The position numbers were made by a program, and so were the translations under genes. The notes under the pieces were generated by a model. The model saw only the letters and a program-made list of their open reading frames with translations, did not search any database and was not told the origin of the DNA. Of a DNA stretch of 64,000 nt, positions 62,233 through 64,000 are shown one piece after another. The DNA comes from Cellulomonas gilvus ATCC 13127 (lineage in GTDB: Bacteria; Actinomycetota; Actinomycetes; Actinomycetales; Cellulomonadaceae). Within the stretch, counting starts at the first letter, position 1. Every line of letters begins with the position of its first letter. The stretch covers positions 2,480,001 through 2,544,000 of the forward strand of contig NC_015671.1 of the NCBI RefSeq assembly GCF_000218545.1, written 5' to 3'.

Positions 62233-63231
62233 GTGAGCGTCACCATCCGCGACGTCGCGCTGCGCGCCGGCGTCAGCAAGACCACCGTCTCCCGCGTCCT
62301 GAACGGACGGGGCGAGCTCGACGAGCGCACCGCCGAACGCGTGCGGGCCGTCATCGACGAGCTCGGCTACGTGCCCTCGGCACGCGCCGTCGCGTTCGCA
62401 CGCGGGTCCGCGCGCGTCATCGGGATGCTCGTCCCGTCGCTCGCGTGGCCGTGGACGGGTGAGGTGGTCCAGGCCGCGGTCGAGGTGGCCGAGGAGGCCG
62501 GCTACGGGATGCTCGTGTTCACCGCGACGCAGGGCGAGCAGTCCATGCGCCGGTTCGCGGGCCACGTCTCCGCCAAGGCGATCGACGGGCTGCTGGTGAT
62601 CGAGCCCGACGGCACGCTCGACGCGATCACCGCGCTGCACGACGACGGGCTGCCCGTGGTCCTGATCGACGACCGAGGCAGCGAGCCGCGCTTCCCCTCG
62701 GTCAGCACTACCAACCGGCTCGGCGCGCGCGCCGCCGCGCACCACCTGCTCGCGCTGGGCCGCCACCGCCCGCTCGTCGTGAGCGGCGAACCGCGGTTCG
62801 GCTGCATCCGCGAGCGCCTCGCGGGGTTCGACGAGGGCTATGCGTCGGCAGGCGTGACGCTCGACCCGGGCCTCGTCGTCGAGGGGGACTTCACGTACGA
62901 GTCCGGGCAGACGGCCGCGGCCCGCGCGCTCGAGGCCGGGCTGCGCTTCGACTCCGTGTTCGCGCACAACGACGTGATGGCGGCCGGCGCCATGGCGGTG
63001 CTGCGCGGCGCCGGGCTGCGCATCCCCGAGGACGTCGCGGTGGTCGGGTTCGACGACCTGCCGCTGGCGGCACAGACCGACCCGCCCCTGACCGCGGTGC
63101 ACCAGCCCATCCGCGAGATGGGTCAGACCGCCGCGCGCATGCTGCTGGCCGCGTGCGCGGGCACGCCGCCGCCCGACGAGGCGATCGTCCTGCCGACGTC
63201 GTTCACCGTCCGCACGTCGACCGCGGGCTGA
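62233..63231 (+). CDS. LacI family transcriptional regulator
   Basis: The 332-residue protein has the LacI N-terminal HTH (TIRDVALRAGVSKTTVSRVLNGRGELDERTAERVRAVIDELGY) and hinge, then a sugar-binding domain with IGMLVPSLAWPWTGEVVQAAVEVAEEAGY and EDVAVVGFDDLPLAAQTDPPLTAVHQP. It is divergent from chvE and is the best candidate for controlling the ChvE/MmsA/MmsB importer. Its 3' end is 34 bp from the convergent prfB stop. The GTG start has no ribosome binding site and a -10-like element 6 nt upstream. Confidence 0.92.
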   Translation: MSVTIRDVALRAGVSKTTVSRVLNGRGELDERTAERVRAVIDELGYVPSARAVAFARGSARVIGMLVPSLAWPWTGEVVQAAVEVAEEAGYGMLVFTATQGEQSMRRFAGHVSAKAIDGLLVIEPDGTLDAITALHDDGLPVVLIDDRGSEPRFPSVSTTNRLGARAAAHHLLALGRHRPLVVSGEPRFGCIRERLAGFDEGYASAGVTLDPGLVVEGDFTYESGQTAAARALEAGLRFDSVFAHNDVMAAGAMAVLRGAGLRIPEDVAVVGFDDLPLAAQTDPPLTAVHQPIREMGQTAARMLLAACAGTPPPDEAIVLPTSFTVRTSTAG

Positions 63232-63265
63232 GCCCGCGCGCTCGTCGGACGGCGCGTGCGGCGCG

Positions 63266-64000
63266 TCAGGCCGTGACGTCCTGCGCGCGACGCCAGCGCA
63301 CGCCGGCCTCGATGAAGTCGTCGATGTCGCCGTCGAACACCGCGGCCGGGTTGCCGACCTCGTGCTCGGTGCGCAGGTCCTTGACCATCTGGTACGGCTG
63401 CAGCACGTAGGAGCGCATCTGGTCGCCCCAGCTCGCCTTGATGTCCCCCGCCATCTCCTTCTTGGCGGCGCGCTCCTCCTCCTGACGCTGCAGCAGCAGC
63501 CGGGACTGGAGCACGCGCAGCGCCGCCGCGCGGTTCTGGATCTGCGACTTCTCGTTCTGCATCGAGACGACGATGCCCGTGGGGATGTGCGTCATGCGCA
63601 CCGCGGAGTCCGTGGTGTTGACCGACTGCCCGCCCGGCCCGGAGGAGCGGAACACGTCCACCTTGAGCTCGGACTCGGGGATCTCGATGCTGTCCGTCTG
63701 CTCGATCAGCGGGATGACCTCGACCGCCGCGAACGACGTCTGGCGCCGGCCCTGGTTGTCGAACGGAGAGATGCGCACCAGCCGGTGCGTGCCCGCCTCG
63801 ACCGAGAGGTGCCCGAACGCGTACGGCGCCTTGACCTCGAACGTCGCCGACTTCAGGCCCGCCTCCTCCGCGTAGGACGTGTCCAGCACGGTGGTGGCGT
63901 ACCCGTGCCGCTCCGCCCAGCGCAGGTACATGCGCAGCAGCATCTCCGCGAAGTCCGCCGCGTCGACGCCGCCCGCACCCGCGCGGATGGTCACCACGGC
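63266..64000 (-). CDS. prfB: Peptide chain release factor 2 (RF2), partial
   Basis: The visible 244 residues are the C-terminal two-thirds; the gene continues past the window end. The GGQ motif ([17 protein letters not shown]) and the RF2 stop-recognition tripeptide SPF ([13 protein letters not shown]) are both present, so it reads UGA and UAA. The upstream part [32 protein letters not shown] is typical. The programmed frameshift site common in other bacteria would be outside the window. In relatives prfB is often followed directly by ftsE; here LacI and the sugar island intervene. Confidence 0.96.
   Translation of the reverse strand, partial: AVVTIRAGAGGVDAADFAEMLLRMYLRWAERHGYATTVLDTSYAEEAGLKSATFEVKAPYAFGHLSVEAGTHRLVRISPFDNQGRRQTSFAAVEVIPLIEQTDSIEIPESELKVDVFRSSGPGGQSVNTTDSAVRMTHIPTGIVVSMQNEKSQIQNRAAALRVLQSRLLLQRQEEERAAKKEMAGDIKASWGDQMRSYVLQPYQMVKDLRTEHEVGNPAAVFDGDIDDFIEAGVRWRRAQDVTA

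Overview
The window is very GC-rich throughout, with abundant GTG starts and ATGA stop/start overlaps. Gene content points to an actinobacterium of the order Micrococcales, most likely Cellulomonas or a close relative. The evidence is a secreted family-6 cellulase, actinobacterial SOS boxes, an actinobacterial tmRNA tag (ADSKRTDFALAA), a LigC-type ATP-dependent ligase, an actinobacterial FtsE/FtsX pair, and many probably leaderless genes with a TANNNT -10 element 6-8 nt before the start codon. No phage, transposase, CRISPR array or tRNA gene was seen.

Layout. 1-5.6 kb: end of recC, then recB and recD in overlapping frames. 5.6-14.5 kb, minus strand: esterase, HtrA-like protease, GH6 endoglucanase, DUF1905 protein, an orphan gltD, GH32 fructosidase, a GT2-GtrA fusion and a phosphodiester glycosidase. 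14.6-22 kb, plus strand: DUF4914 P-loop protein, SOS-boxed dinB, a lipoprotein HNH nuclease, an Ig-repeat remnant, and an ABC-F gene with a 12-codon upstream ORF. 22-26.4 kb, minus strand: MATE exporter, STAS protein, a C-rich tandem-repeat region, and an SOS-boxed DUF222-HNH gene. 26.7-30 kb, minus strand: a TcyP-like symporter preceded by a cysteine-containing leader peptide, then an APC permease. 30.3-45.6 kb: TerD, SHOCT and TetR/PoxB genes, a LLM oxidoreductase-GH13 pair, DUF6318 and PKD proteins, a SWIM zinc-finger gene coupled to a 1129-residue protein, a Ser/Thr kinase-lipoprotein pair and a DUF5808 protein. 45.6-52 kb: a diguanylate cyclase, tmRNA, a pentapeptide/DinB-fold protein, a serine-less trypsin-like protein, a matrixin-like membrane protease and ligC. 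52-64 kb, mostly minus strand: smpB, an M23 hydrolase, ftsX, ftsE, then a sugar ABC transporter island with ROK and LacI regulators, and the 3' part of prfB.

How the genes work together. RecBCD, DinB, DUF222-HNH and LigC are DNA repair or damage functions, and two of them carry LexA-type SOS boxes. GH6, GH32, the GH13 enzyme and the ChvE/MmsA/MmsB transporter suit a plant-polymer degrader. FtsE, FtsX and the M23 protein form a division-site peptidoglycan hydrolase module. tmRNA and SmpB form the trans-translation system. The most noteworthy items are the cysteine leader peptide ahead of a TcyP-like carrier, the uORF ahead of the ABC-F gene, two SOS boxes, the SWIM-1129aa operon, a triple 11-bp direct repeat ahead of a protease-like gene that lacks its catalytic serine, and a sugar-transport island sitting between prfB and ftsE.
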